Positions 1 through 6,500 of a stretch of DNA of 24,133 bases are shown one piece after another. Each line of letters begins with the position of its first letter. The stretch's first letter is position 1. A program made the position numbers and the translations under genes. The stretch comes from an uncultured Oscillospiraceae bacterium (lineage in GTDB: Bacteria > Bacillota > Clostridia > Oscillospirales > Oscillospiraceae). The notes beneath the pieces were generated by a model. That model was not told where the DNA came from. It worked only from the letters and a program-made list of their open reading frames with translations, and ran no database searches. The stretch spans positions 1 through 24,133 of the forward strand of contig CAAFLE010000026.1 in NCBI GenBank assembly GCA_900763675.1. The letters run 5' to 3'.

Positions 1-84
1 AGGATAATATAGAATTCCTCATCGTTAGATAGTCTGGTTACATAATTAGTCTACCATATAATGAGAACCCTTTTCAATAGAGAG

Positions 85-295
85 GTAGCAATCTGTTTTT
101 AACTTTTCTATGAACGGATAGCTACGGGAGTCGCTTTTGTAAATGGCGGCAAACAACAGCGGCGGGCATGCCCCAAAACAGGGCTTACCCGACTACATCT
201 CCGGTTAGAAAATCTAATACTGGTAATCGCCAGAATATGTATAGGCAGTCACAGTCTGTGTCTGCCCGCCTTGTCTGCCAAAAAGCGCGGCGGGC
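85..295 (+). ncRNA. Unidentified structured RNA-like region (series of hairpins)
   Basis: No protein gene is convincing here, but the sequence folds repeatedly. Arms 85-89/121-125 plus 91-97/113-119 make a 12-bp hairpin with a 1x1 mismatch and one wobble pair. Arms 163-166/188-191 and 170-173/181-184 make a hairpin with a symmetric 3x3 internal loop. Small hairpins lie at 205-217 and 220-233. Arms 244-248/262-266 and 250-253/257-260 make a 9-bp hairpin. The heptamer GCCCGCC at 264-270 can pair with GGCGGGC at 289-295 or with an identical copy at 161-167, and either pairing competes with the 244-266 hairpin. A TATAAT at 57-62 could be a -10 element, but its -35 is poor. I recognise no known family (checked by eye against tmRNA, RNase P, SRP, 6S, T-box and common riboswitches). 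Strand is assumed. It could be an untranslated region, a regulatory RNA or a mobile-element remnant. Confidence 0.25.
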
Positions 296-302
296 GGCGG
301 TA

Positions 303-331
303 CTGACGGGCAGCCCTGTCGCTGCTATAAT
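303..331 (+). promoter_or_regulatory. Candidate sigma-A promoter
   Basis: A -35-like CTGACG at 303-308 is followed by exactly 17 nt and a perfect TATAAT at 326-331. The predicted start is near 338. No gene begins downstream on this strand before the tRNA, so if it is active it would make the short RNA described at 338-412. Confidence 0.4.
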
Positions 332-337
332 AAAAGC

Positions 338-412
338 ACAATTTCAGACACAGGACACCGTGCAGACGCAGACGGGCCGAAAGGCTTTGCAGGCGGCTGC
401 ATTTTTATTTTC
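338..412 (+). ncRNA. Candidate small RNA ending in a hairpin and T-tract
   Basis: This roughly 75-nt unit starts where the 303-331 promoter would initiate. Its 3' half can form stacked helices: 361-365 with 397-401, 368-370 with 388-390, and 376-378 with 383-385 capped by a GAAA tetraloop. A T-rich tract follows at 402-411. A simpler 5-bp hairpin, 388-392 with 397-401, also precedes that tract and resembles a Rho-independent terminator. I know no family that matches, and no start codon with a ribosome binding site lies inside. This is inference from promoter, fold and T-tract only. Confidence 0.27.
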
Positions 413-441
413 AGATAGGAAAGGAAGGATGCGAAGGGAAA

Positions 442-466
442 AGAGGCGGCGTTCAGATACGCCTCT
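442..466. repeat. Inverted repeat, possible weak terminator
   Basis: Seven-base arms (AGAGGCG at 442-448, CGCCTCT at 460-466) flank an 11-nt loop. On the minus strand the hairpin is followed by four T residues, so it could be a backup terminator for tRNA-Leu read-through. On the plus strand the following sequence is only moderately T-rich. The stretch between here and 562 shows nothing else I can interpret. Confidence 0.3.
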
Positions 467-562
467 ATATCTTTGGTTTTCTCGGCCCTCTGGGCTTGGA
501 TTCGGGACGCTTTGCCACGCCGTTTCTAAAATGCGTATCCTCGAACTTCTCGAAGAAAACAA

Positions 563-607
563 ATAATCCGAACCCATCTCCGATGAAGAAGATTTGGTTC
601 GGATTAT
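563..607 (-). terminator. Terminator downstream of tRNA-Leu
   Basis: Perfect 12-bp arms (563-574 and 596-607) enclose a 21-nt loop and lie 8 nt beyond the tRNA 3' end. On the minus strand the hairpin runs into a T-rich stretch (ATTTGTTTTC). The loop is longer than usual, but position and stem quality support termination of the tRNA transcript. Confidence 0.65.
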
Positions 608-614
608 ATTTGTT

Positions 615-699
615 TGGTGCGGGTAACAGGGGTCGAACCTGCACGTCTTTCGACACGAGAACCTAAATCTCGCACGTCTGCCAATTCCATCATACCCGC
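615..699 (-). tRNA. tRNA-Leu (anticodon UAG)
   Basis: On the minus strand the 85-nt sequence folds as a class II tRNA. The acceptor arms GCGGGTA and TACCCGC form 7 bp, followed by discriminator A and an encoded CCA. The anticodon stem CGAGA/TCTCG holds the loop TTTAGGT, giving anticodon UAG (plus-strand positions 663-665), which reads CUN leucine codons. The long variable arm has a GTC-GAAA-GAC hairpin, as expected for tRNA-Leu. The T-loop is TTCGACC. The gene stands alone between its own promoter (712-740) and terminator (563-607). Confidence 0.97.
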
Positions 700-711
700 A
701 GATCCGATTCT

Positions 712-740
712 ATCGTAGCACAGGAAATTCGGTAAGTCAA
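712..740 (-). promoter_or_regulatory. Sigma-A promoter for tRNA-Leu
   Basis: Read on the minus strand, TTGACT (740-735), a 17-nt spacer and TACGAT (717-712) form a strong promoter. The triplet TGC before the -10 makes it an extended -10 type. Initiation near 705 would leave a leader of only about six bases before the tRNA 5' end at 699. Confidence 0.75.
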
Positions 741-753
741 ACGCGGTTTTGCA

Positions 754-793
754 AAATCCCTCCGGACCGTTTTGCCGCGGTTCGGAGGGATTT
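754..793 (-). terminator. Terminator of the marR-ABC operon
   Basis: Sixteen-base arms (754-769 and 778-793, one G-T wobble) close an 8-nt loop. The hairpin begins 7 nt past the stop codon of the downstream ABC half-transporter. The minus-strand sequence after the stem is TTTTGCAAAA. The plus strand is also T-rich after the stem, so it may work in both directions. It separates the efflux operon from the tRNA promoter. Confidence 0.8.
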
Positions 794-799
794 GTTCTT

Positions 800-2725
800 T
801 CAGTCCAGAGCGCTCTGTCCGGTGTACAGATCGTAATACCGACCTTTCCTGGCGAGAAGCTCGTCGTGCGTGCCTTTCTCCATGATCTCGCCATGCTCGA
901 TGACAACGATGCAGTCCGCATTCCGTACAGTGGAGAGACGGTGCGCGATCACGAATACGGTGCGTCCCTGCATGAGACTGTCGAGACCCTTTTCGATATG
1001 CCGTTCGGTGCGCGTATCAATGGAGCTGGTTGCTTCGTCGAGAATCAGTACCGGCGGATCGGCGACGGCGGCGCGGGCAATGGAGAGAAGCTGGCGCTGT
1101 CCCTGGCTGAGGTTGGCGCCGTCTCCGGTAACCATAGTATTGTACCCGTCCGGCAGACGGCGGATGAAGCTGTGCGCATCGGCGCGTTTTGCGGCGGCGA
1201 TGCATTCCTCATCCGTGGCGTCAAGACGGCCGTACCGGATGTTTTCCATAACCGTGCCGGAGAAGAGATGCGTATCCTGCAATACGACCGCCGTTGCGCG
1301 GCGCAGATCATCCTTGGCAATGTTCCGCACGTCGATACCGTCGTAGGTGATGCTGCCGGAGTCAATCTCATAGAAGCGGTTGAAAAGGTTGGTGATCGTG
1401 GTTTTTCCGGCGCCGGTCGAGCCGACGAACGCGATCTTCTGACCGGGCTTGGCATAAAAAGTGATGTGCTTCAAAACCGGCTTTTCCGGAACATAGGAGA
1501 AAGAGACATCGTTGAGCCGGACGTCTCCGCGGACGGGGACGAGTGCCGTCTCCGCGCCGGCAGCTACCTTCCACGCCCACTGCCCGGTGCGTTCGGCGGT
1601 CTCGGTAAGCGCTCCGTCTTTTTGCGTCACACGGACAATCTTTGTTTCGCCCTCGTCGATCTCGGCGGGCGTATCCATGATCTCAAAGATACGCTCCGCG
1701 CCGGCAAGCGCCGAAAGAATGGCGTTGATCTGCTGCGACACCTGATTGATCGGCATGGTGACGTTCCGGCAGTACTGGAGATATGCGGCAAGTCCGCCGA
1801 TGTCAAAGCTGAAAACGAAGATCAGCACGCCGCCCGCCATTGCCGTAGCGGCGTAGCCGATGTTCGAGATATTGCTCGCGATCGGCATGATGGAGGTGGC
1901 AAGGTAGTTCGCGTCACGGGCGACCGTATAGAAATTGCTATTCAGCTCTTCAAATTCCACTTCCGCTTCTTTTTCATGCGTAAACGCCTTTACGACCTTG
2001 AGACCTTCGATCATTTCCTGAATGTTGCCGTTCAGCTCGCCGAGCGCCGCCTGCTGCTGCTGGAAGAGCGTCCGGCTCTTTTTGCCGCGCAGAACAAAAA
2101 CGGACATGGCGGCGGCAAGCATCAAAACCGTGATGATGAACAGGGGAGCGCTCGTATAGATCATCATTACAACAATGCCGATAAACGTCAACGCGCTGGA
2201 AAAAAGGGAGACAATGCTCTGCTCCAGACACTGCTGCACGCTGTCGGCATCGTTGGAAAAACGGCTCATCAGCTCGCCATGCGTGTGGGCGTCGAAAAAC
2301 TTCAGCGGAAGCGTCTGCAATTTATTGAAAAGATCAGCACGCAGACGCGCCGTGCCGCGCTCAGCAAGCTGCACCATGATCGCCGACTGCGCATACGTAC
2401 ACGCCGCGCCAAAAAGGTAAATGCCGAGCATCGCGCTCAGCGTTCTTGCGAGCTTTGCGAGCTTTTCCGCAGCGGGCAGGTCGCTGACCAGCTCATTGAG
2501 CACCGGACGGATCAGATACGTTCCGGCAACGCTTGCCGCAGAGGAAACGATAACGCAGAGAAATACTACGACAAGAAGCCATTTGCGGTTTGTAATATAG
2601 CCGAGCAGGCGAGAAAGCGTCTTTCCCATATTTTTCGGACGCTGGTATCCGCCGCGTGCGCCGGGACCGCCGTGCATAGGGCGGGAGGGATTAGATTGAT
2701 ATTTTGCCTTGCGTGCTTCAGCCAT
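800..2725 (-). CDS. ABC exporter half-transporter, catalytic-site subunit (heterodimeric multidrug-type)
   Basis: This 641-residue protein has an N-terminal six-helix exporter membrane domain and a C-terminal ATPase domain. Visible motifs are Walker A GSTGAGKT (about residues 434-441), signature LSQGQ (about 538), Walker B ILDEATSS with the catalytic Glu (about 560), and switch IAHRLS with its His (about 593). The signature departs from LSGGQ. The start at 2725 was chosen because AAGGAGG lies 7-10 nt upstream and the family fold begins after a short polar tail. An in-frame start at 2830 would add 35 residues lying wholly inside the upstream gene. The ATG overlaps the upstream stop by 8 nt, implying coupled translation. 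The partner encoded at 2718-4460 carries the complementary motif set, so the two probably form one heterodimer resembling BmrCD, LmrCD or TM287/288. Substrate is unknown; drug or lipid export is inferred from family and MarR control. Confidence 0.93.
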   Translation of the reverse strand: MAEARKAKYQSNPSRPMHGGPGARGGYQRPKNMGKTLSRLLGYITNRKWLLVVVFLCVIVSSAASVAGTYLIRPVLNELVSDLPAAEKLAKLARTLSAMLGIYLFGAACTYAQSAIMVQLAERGTARLRADLFNKLQTLPLKFFDAHTHGELMSRFSNDADSVQQCLEQSIVSLFSSALTFIGIVVMMIYTSAPLFIITVLMLAAAMSVFVLRGKKSRTLFQQQQAALGELNGNIQEMIEGLKVVKAFTHEKEAEVEFEELNSNFYTVARDANYLATSIMPIASNISNIGYAATAMAGGVLIFVFSFDIGGLAAYLQYCRNVTMPINQVSQQINAILSALAGAERIFEIMDTPAEIDEGETKIVRVTQKDGALTETAERTGQWAWKVAAGAETALVPVRGDVRLNDVSFSYVPEKPVLKHITFYAKPGQKIAFVGSTGAGKTTITNLFNRFYEIDSGSITYDGIDVRNIAKDDLRRATAVVLQDTHLFSGTVMENIRYGRLDATDEECIAAAKRADAHSFIRRLPDGYNTMVTGDGANLSQGQRQLLSIARAAVADPPVLILDEATSSIDTRTERHIEKGLDSLMQGRTVFVIAHRLSTVRNADCIVVIEHGEIMEKGTHDELLARKGRYYDLYTGQSALD

Positions 2726-4460
2726 TGGAAAGCCCTCCTTCCTGCTGCGAAGCGTAGATTTCCTGATAGATGGGGCTGGATGCGAGCAGCTCATCGTGCG
2801 TTCCCTCGGCGGCGATGTGGTCGTCCTCAAGAATGACGATCTTGTCGGCGCAGCGAACGGAGCTGATGCGCTGCGCGATAATAATTACGGTCGTATCCTT
2901 CAGGTTTTCATGGAAGGAGCGGCGGATCTCCGCCTCGGTCGCGGAATCGACCGCGCTCGTGGAGTCGTCCAGAATCAGAATGGACGGATGGCGCAGCATG
3001 GCGCGGGCAATACACAGCCGCTGCTTTTGTCCGCCGGAGACATTCACGCCGCCCTGTTCGAGCATCGTGTCATACCCATTGGGAAGAGACATGATAAAAT
3101 CGTGCGCCTGAGCGTCCTTGGCGGCACGAACCATCTGCTCTTCGGTGGCGTTTTTATCACCCCAGAGCAGGTTTTCGCGTATTGTCCCGCTGAAGAGAAC
3201 GTTTTTTTGCAGCACCATGCCGATGCGCTCGCGGAGCGCTTCGACCGGGTACCCGCGTACATCCAGCCCGTCTACCTCGACGCTTCCTTCGCTCACGTCG
3301 TAAAAACGGGGGATGAGATTCACAAGCGTGGACTTGCCGGTGCCGGTTGCGCCAATGATCGCGACAAACTCTCCCGGCTCGACCGTCAGATTGATGTTTT
3401 TGAGAACATCGTCTCCGGAACCTGCCTTATAGCGGAACGATACATTTTTGAACTCTACTTTGCCGGATGACGCAGGGAGCTGGTTTTCGGGAACCGCGCC
3501 GTCGCAGATGTCCGGCTGCGCTTCGAGAATTTCGTCGATACGCTGGGCGCAGGCGGAGGCTCGCGTAAGATTCAGCAGACACATGGCGACCATCAGAACG
3601 CTCATAAGCACCTGCGCGATGTACATATAGAAGGAATACAGCTCGCCCGTGAGCATTGTGCCGCGGACGACCATGTTGCCGCCGAACCAGAATACGCCGA
3701 GCGCCGCGCCGTTGAGGATGATCGTCATAAGCGGCATCATAACGATGATGCGCATGGTGGCGTTCAGCCCGGCGTTGAGCAGCTCGCCGTTGGCGTTTGC
3801 AAACTTTTTCTCTTCATGTCCGGCGCGGACATACGCCTTGACAACGCGGATGGACACGAGATTTTCCTGCACAGCGGCGTTCAGCCCGTCGATCTTTTCC
3901 TGAAATACCTTGAAGAGACGGCGGCACACCTTCATCAGCAGCCCCGCCGAAACGACCAGCACCGGGATGGCGACGGCAAGTACAAGCGTCAGCTGGGCGT
4001 TGAGCATGAGACAGACGATCAGCGCGGAGAGAAGCTGTACCGGCGCACGCACAAGAATGCGCAGACTCAGCGCCACCGTCTGCTGCAGGGCGCTCACGTC
4101 GTTTGTGATGCGCGTGATGAGCGAAGCGGTGGAAAACCGGTCGATGCCGGAGAAGGAAAACCGCTGTACTTGACGGAACAGAGCGCTGCGCAGATTCCGT
4201 CCGAAGCCCTGGCTGGCATATGCTGCGTGCTTGGCGGCAAGCATACCGCAGAGCATGGAAACGACCGAAAGAACCAGCATCAAAATGCCGTTTCGCAGAA
4301 TGGAATCCATGCCGCCGGTGCCGTTGATGCCGTCGTCAATGATGTTCGCCATCAAAAGCGGCAGAAACAGCTCGCAGATCGCTTCCAGAACAATCAGCAG
4401 CGGCGAGAGGATCGCATCCTTTTTAAATTCGCGCAGATAGGGAAAGAGTTTCTTAACCAT
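2718..4460 (-). CDS. ABC exporter half-transporter, degenerate-site subunit (heterodimeric multidrug-type)
   Basis: This 580-residue membrane protein has the type IV exporter layout: membrane helices over about residues 15-310, then an ATPase domain. Walker A GATGTGKST (about 370) and signature VSGGQ (about 472) are standard. Walker B reads LILDDSTSA, with Asp where the catalytic Glu should be (about 499), and the switch motif reads IAQRIS, with Gln replacing His (about 530). These are the hallmarks of the degenerate half of asymmetric ABC exporters. The start at 4460 sits 9 nt from a GGAGG sequence. The in-frame ATG at 4466 is only 3 nt from it and therefore less likely. The start overlaps the marR stop by 8 nt, and its own stop overlaps the next ABC gene by 8 nt, so all three are translationally linked. 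Confidence 0.93.
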   Translation of the reverse strand: MVKKLFPYLREFKKDAILSPLLIVLEAICELFLPLLMANIIDDGINGTGGMDSILRNGILMLVLSVVSMLCGMLAAKHAAYASQGFGRNLRSALFRQVQRFSFSGIDRFSTASLITRITNDVSALQQTVALSLRILVRAPVQLLSALIVCLMLNAQLTLVLAVAIPVLVVSAGLLMKVCRRLFKVFQEKIDGLNAAVQENLVSIRVVKAYVRAGHEEKKFANANGELLNAGLNATMRIIVMMPLMTIILNGAALGVFWFGGNMVVRGTMLTGELYSFYMYIAQVLMSVLMVAMCLLNLTRASACAQRIDEILEAQPDICDGAVPENQLPASSGKVEFKNVSFRYKAGSGDDVLKNINLTVEPGEFVAIIGATGTGKSTLVNLIPRFYDVSEGSVEVDGLDVRGYPVEALRERIGMVLQKNVLFSGTIRENLLWGDKNATEEQMVRAAKDAQAHDFIMSLPNGYDTMLEQGGVNVSGGQKQRLCIARAMLRHPSILILDDSTSAVDSATEAEIRRSFHENLKDTTVIIIAQRISSVRCADKIVILEDDHIAAEGTHDELLASSPIYQEIYASQQEGGLSNG

Positions 4461-4944
4461 GCGCATTCACCTCCGTGGATTCGATATAACGTAAAAGATT
4501 CGTCCGCATCTTGGAAAGACATTGGCACAGCGTATCCTGCTCCTCCGGGGAAAGCCCCTCCAGCATGACCGATTCAAGTACGTCGAGCCGCCGCATACCC
4601 TCGCGCATGAGAGCTTCACCGCTCTCCGTGAGCGCAACGCGGTTGATGCGCTGGTCGTCCGCGTCGGGAATGCGCCGGACATACCCGTCGCGCTCGAGCA
4701 GCTTCAGCGTCGCCGTAACGGTCGCGGGGGAGAGATGCATCGCCCGCGCCAGCTCGCGCTGCGAGGGGAGAGACCCGCTTTCCGACATTTTTGACACATT
4801 CACCAGCATCATATGCTGCGCGGGATCCTGCAGCGCCATGTCCCCCATGACGACCGCCCCGGCACGCCGCCGGGCGTGGTCGAGCGCACGCAGCTTCCAC
4901 ACAGGACTGTTTTTTTCGTTTTTTTCGTTTTTTTCGCAAACCAT
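4453..4944 (-). CDS. MarR-family transcriptional regulator
   Basis: This 163-residue protein has a MarR winged helix-turn-helix at about residues 58-105 (LPSQRELARAMHLSPATVTA region, followed by a DADDQR wing and a TESG turn), flanked by dimerisation helices. It probably binds its own operator and represses the downstream ABC pair until a ligand releases it; that is inferred from gene order. The ATG at 4944 is preceded by GGAGG at a 7-nt spacing. Upstream in-frame codons as far as 5208 would cross the promoter and operator, so longer forms are unlikely. Residues 4-12 are three repeats of Glu-Lys-Asn encoded by three identical 9-bp units with A7 runs, an oddity for a repressor start. The C-terminal end overlaps the first ABC gene. 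Confidence 0.93.
   Translation of the reverse strand: MVCEKNEKNEKNSPVWKLRALDHARRRAGAVVMGDMALQDPAQHMMLVNVSKMSESGSLPSQRELARAMHLSPATVTATLKLLERDGYVRRIPDADDQRINRVALTESGEALMREGMRRLDVLESVMLEGLSPEEQDTLCQCLSKMRTNLLRYIESTEVNAHG
4909..4935 (-). repeat. Three tandem 9-bp repeats with A7 tracts inside marR
   Basis: The minus-strand unit GAAAAAAAC occurs three times without mismatch and encodes (Glu-Lys-Asn)x3 at marR residues 4-12. Gain or loss of a unit keeps the frame. Slippage within any A7 run would frameshift the repressor about ten codons after its start. Confidence 0.95.
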
Positions 4945-4969
4945 GAAACGGCCTCCAATCATTCGCGGG

Positions 4970-4989
4970 CGAACGTTCGCATACGAACG
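4970..4989. promoter_or_regulatory. Palindromic operator, probable MarR binding site
   Basis: Six-base arms CGTTCG (4974-4979) and CGAACG (4984-4989) flank CATA. A second overlapping palindrome, CGAACGTTCG, occupies 4970-4979. The element lies just downstream of the -10 at 5000-5005 and covers the predicted start region of the marR transcript, where a bound repressor would block initiation. Binding by this MarR is inferred. Confidence 0.6.
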
Positions 4990-4999
4990 AACATCGGCA

Positions 5000-5028
5000 A
5001 TGATATTCCCATTCCTCAAAAATGTCAA
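5000..5028 (-). promoter_or_regulatory. Sigma-A promoter of the marR-ABC operon
   Basis: Read on the minus strand, TTGACA (5028-5023), a 17-nt spacer and TATCAT (5005-5000) form a near-consensus promoter. Initiation near 4993 gives a leader of about 50 nt to the marR ATG at 4944, with the palindromic operator in the first 20 nt. It diverges from the spoIIIA promoter region. Confidence 0.82.
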
Positions 5029-5042
5029 TGAACAAATTGAAA

Positions 5043-5070
5043 ATATTTTTCCCGGGCGCGGCATATTCAT
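5043..5070 (+). promoter_or_regulatory. Candidate sigma-E promoter of spoIIIAA
   Basis: ATATT (5043-5047), a 14-nt spacer and CATATTCAT (5062-5070) partly match the known sigma-E pattern (ATATT, about 14 nt, CATACAnT), with weaker agreement in the -10. Location 20-50 nt before spoIIIAA and the known sigma-E control of this operon in Bacillus subtilis support it. Confidence 0.42.
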
Positions 5071-5091
5071 TCTGCGAAAGGGGAGAGGCGT

Positions 5092-5955
5092 ATGTCCGGC
5101 TGGGAAAACGCGCTGTGGCTGCTGCCCGGCGAGCTGCGAGTGCGGCTGACCGCGCTTCCGGACGCCCGGACGCGGTCGGCATCGGAGATTCGGCTCCGGC
5201 GCGGACACGCTCCGGCGCTTACGCTCGCCGAGGGTGAGTATCCGCTCGGCGGTCCGGCGGTCTCGGGCGAGGATATTTTCCGCGTGCTGGAGCTTGCGAG
5301 CGGCGCGTCGCCGTATGCCGCCGCCGAGTGTCTGCGCCGCGGTTATCTTACCGCAAAGGGCGGCGTGCGCGTCGGGTTCTGCGGTCGGTTTCCAGCCGGA
5401 GACCGGGGGCTATGGAGACGGGACGACCTCTATTCTGTGTGCATCCGCATTCCGCACGAGGTTCGCGGCGTCGGCGCGGCATTCTGCGCCCGTCCGTTTC
5501 CGTCAACGTTGATTCTATCACCGCCGGGCGGCGGGAAAACAACGCTGCTGCGCGATATGGTCCGGACGCTTTCCGACAGCGGAATGCGCGTCGGGCTGTG
5601 CGACGAGCGCGGAGAGATCGCCGCGCTCTCCGATTCCGGCAGCGCCTTTGATCTCGGGGCGCAGACGGATATTATTTCCGACTGCCCCAAGGCACGCGCC
5701 GCCATGATGCTCCTGCGCTGTATGTCGCCGGAGCTGCTCGCTATGGACGAAATTTCCGAGGCGGAGGATACCGCTGCGTGCCGCAGCGCGGCGTACTGCG
5801 GCGTGGCGCTTCTTGCGACGGCGCACGCCGCCAACGCGGAGGAACTGGACCGGCGCGAGGTGTACCGGGCGCTGAAGCGCGAGACGATATTTTCCCGTGC
5901 CATCGTCATCCGCGTACAGAACGGAAAACGATTCTATGAGGAGGTCATGCTGTGA
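5092..5955 (+). CDS. spoIIIAA: Stage III sporulation protein AA (ATPase)
   Basis: This 287-residue cytoplasmic ATPase is related to secretion ATPases. Walker A reads PPGGGKTT (residues 144-151) and the Walker B region ELLAMDEI begins near 214. In B. subtilis SpoIIIAA is thought to power the A-Q channel from the mother-cell side during engulfment. The ATG at 5092 follows an AGGGGAG-type ribosome binding site, and no upstream in-frame start fits better. The last codons overlap spoIIIAB by 4 nt (GTGA), so the two are coupled. Length is close to family size (about 300). Family, gene order and motifs agree, so confidence is high. Confidence 0.96.
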   Translation: MSGWENALWLLPGELRVRLTALPDARTRSASEIRLRRGHAPALTLAEGEYPLGGPAVSGEDIFRVLELASGASPYAAAECLRRGYLTAKGGVRVGFCGRFPAGDRGLWRRDDLYSVCIRIPHEVRGVGAAFCARPFPSTLILSPPGGGKTTLLRDMVRTLSDSGMRVGLCDERGEIAALSDSGSAFDLGAQTDIISDCPKARAAMMLLRCMSPELLAMDEISEAEDTAACRSAAYCGVALLATAHAANAEELDRREVYRALKRETIFSRAIVIRVQNGKRFYEEVML

Positions 5956-6440
5956 TTGCTTCGCTGGGAGCGCTGCTGCTCATCGCCGCCGGAGGATATG
6001 CCGGCTTTTCCGCGCTCAACCGGGTGCAAACGTCGCTGCTTCGCGCCGAGGAAATGCTCCGCGCCGCGCAGGAAATGCGCACGGAGATCGTGCATTACCG
6101 GACGCCGCTGCCGCAGCTTCTTGAGTGGCTGGGCGAGCGGTATCCCTGTCTCTTCCCGGAGACGAAAAACGCCGCCGGACTGATCCGGGATTTTTCGTTT
6201 TTCTCGGTCTGGAAAGCAAGCATACAATGCGCGGCTCTGCCGGCGGTGCTGGAAGAGCCGCTTCTTCGGCTGGGGATGCGGCTTTCCTCCGGCGCCGACC
6301 CGGAGACGGCGCTCAATGCGTTCAGCGATGCGGTACGTCTTGTCCGGGACTCTTTTCTGGCGAGGAAAAACGCCGCGGTGCGTCTGTACCCGTCGCTCGG
6401 ACTTGCCGCAGGCTGCCTTCTCGCTGTTCTGCTTTTATAA
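5952..6440 (+). CDS. spoIIIAB: Stage III sporulation protein AB
   Basis: This 162-residue membrane protein starts with an N-terminal hydrophobic segment (about residues 2-15) and ends with a second one (SLGLAAGCLLAVLLL), the usual SpoIIIAB arrangement. The central helical part resembles type II secretion GspF-like folds, as known for the family. It acts with SpoIIIAA in the engulfment channel. The start codon is GTG, whose last two bases begin the TGA stop of spoIIIAA. Length is close to the usual 170. Unusually, the next gene is not spoIIIAC but a HAD phosphatase. Confidence 0.93.
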   Translation: MIASLGALLLIAAGGYAGFSALNRVQTSLLRAEEMLRAAQEMRTEIVHYRTPLPQLLEWLGERYPCLFPETKNAAGLIRDFSFFSVWKASIQCAALPAVLEEPLLRLGMRLSSGADPETALNAFSDAVRLVRDSFLARKNAAVRLYPSLGLAAGCLLAVLLL

Positions 6441-6443
6441 TCT

Positions 6444-6465
6444 GACCGGTCTTTACAATCCGGTC
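6444..6465 (+). repeat. Short hairpin between spoIIIAB and the HAD gene
   Basis: Arms GACCGG (6444-6449) and CCGGTC (6460-6465) flank a 10-nt loop. The following GATTTGTGG is not a real T-tract, so it is at best a weak or partial terminator of the spoIIIAA-AB transcript. No clear promoter for the HAD gene is visible in the 60-nt gap. Confidence 0.35.
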
Positions 6466-6500
6466 GATTTGTGGCAAACTGTCTCCGGGTGATACGGTAA

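Noticed and set aside
143..208. Possible 21-codon peptide (ATG at 143, TAG at 206-208)
   Set aside because: The nearest GGGAG is 12 nt upstream, too far, and the frame lies inside a hairpin-rich segment. There is no independent support for translation.
168..566. Open frame of 132 codons on the plus strand over the structured region
   Set aside because: No ribosome binding site, odd composition rich in Arg, Gln and Ser, no recognisable domain, and it spans the hairpins, a promoter and a T-tract. Probably an accidental open frame.
2726..2830. N-terminal extension of the ABC half-transporter to 2830
   Set aside because: It would lie wholly inside the upstream ABC gene. The ATG at 2725 has a strong AAGGAGG site and a normal 8-nt overlap.
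749..2836. Very long open frame (695 codons) antisense to the ABC gene
   Set aside because: It mirrors an unmistakable ABC transporter on the minus strand, has low-complexity Arg-rich translation and no domain. High GC at third positions removes stop codons from the opposite strand.
4945..5208. N-terminal extension of the MarR protein to 5208
   Set aside because: It would cross the promoter, the operator and the start of spoIIIAA. The ATG at 4944 has GGAGG at good spacing and gives the typical MarR size.
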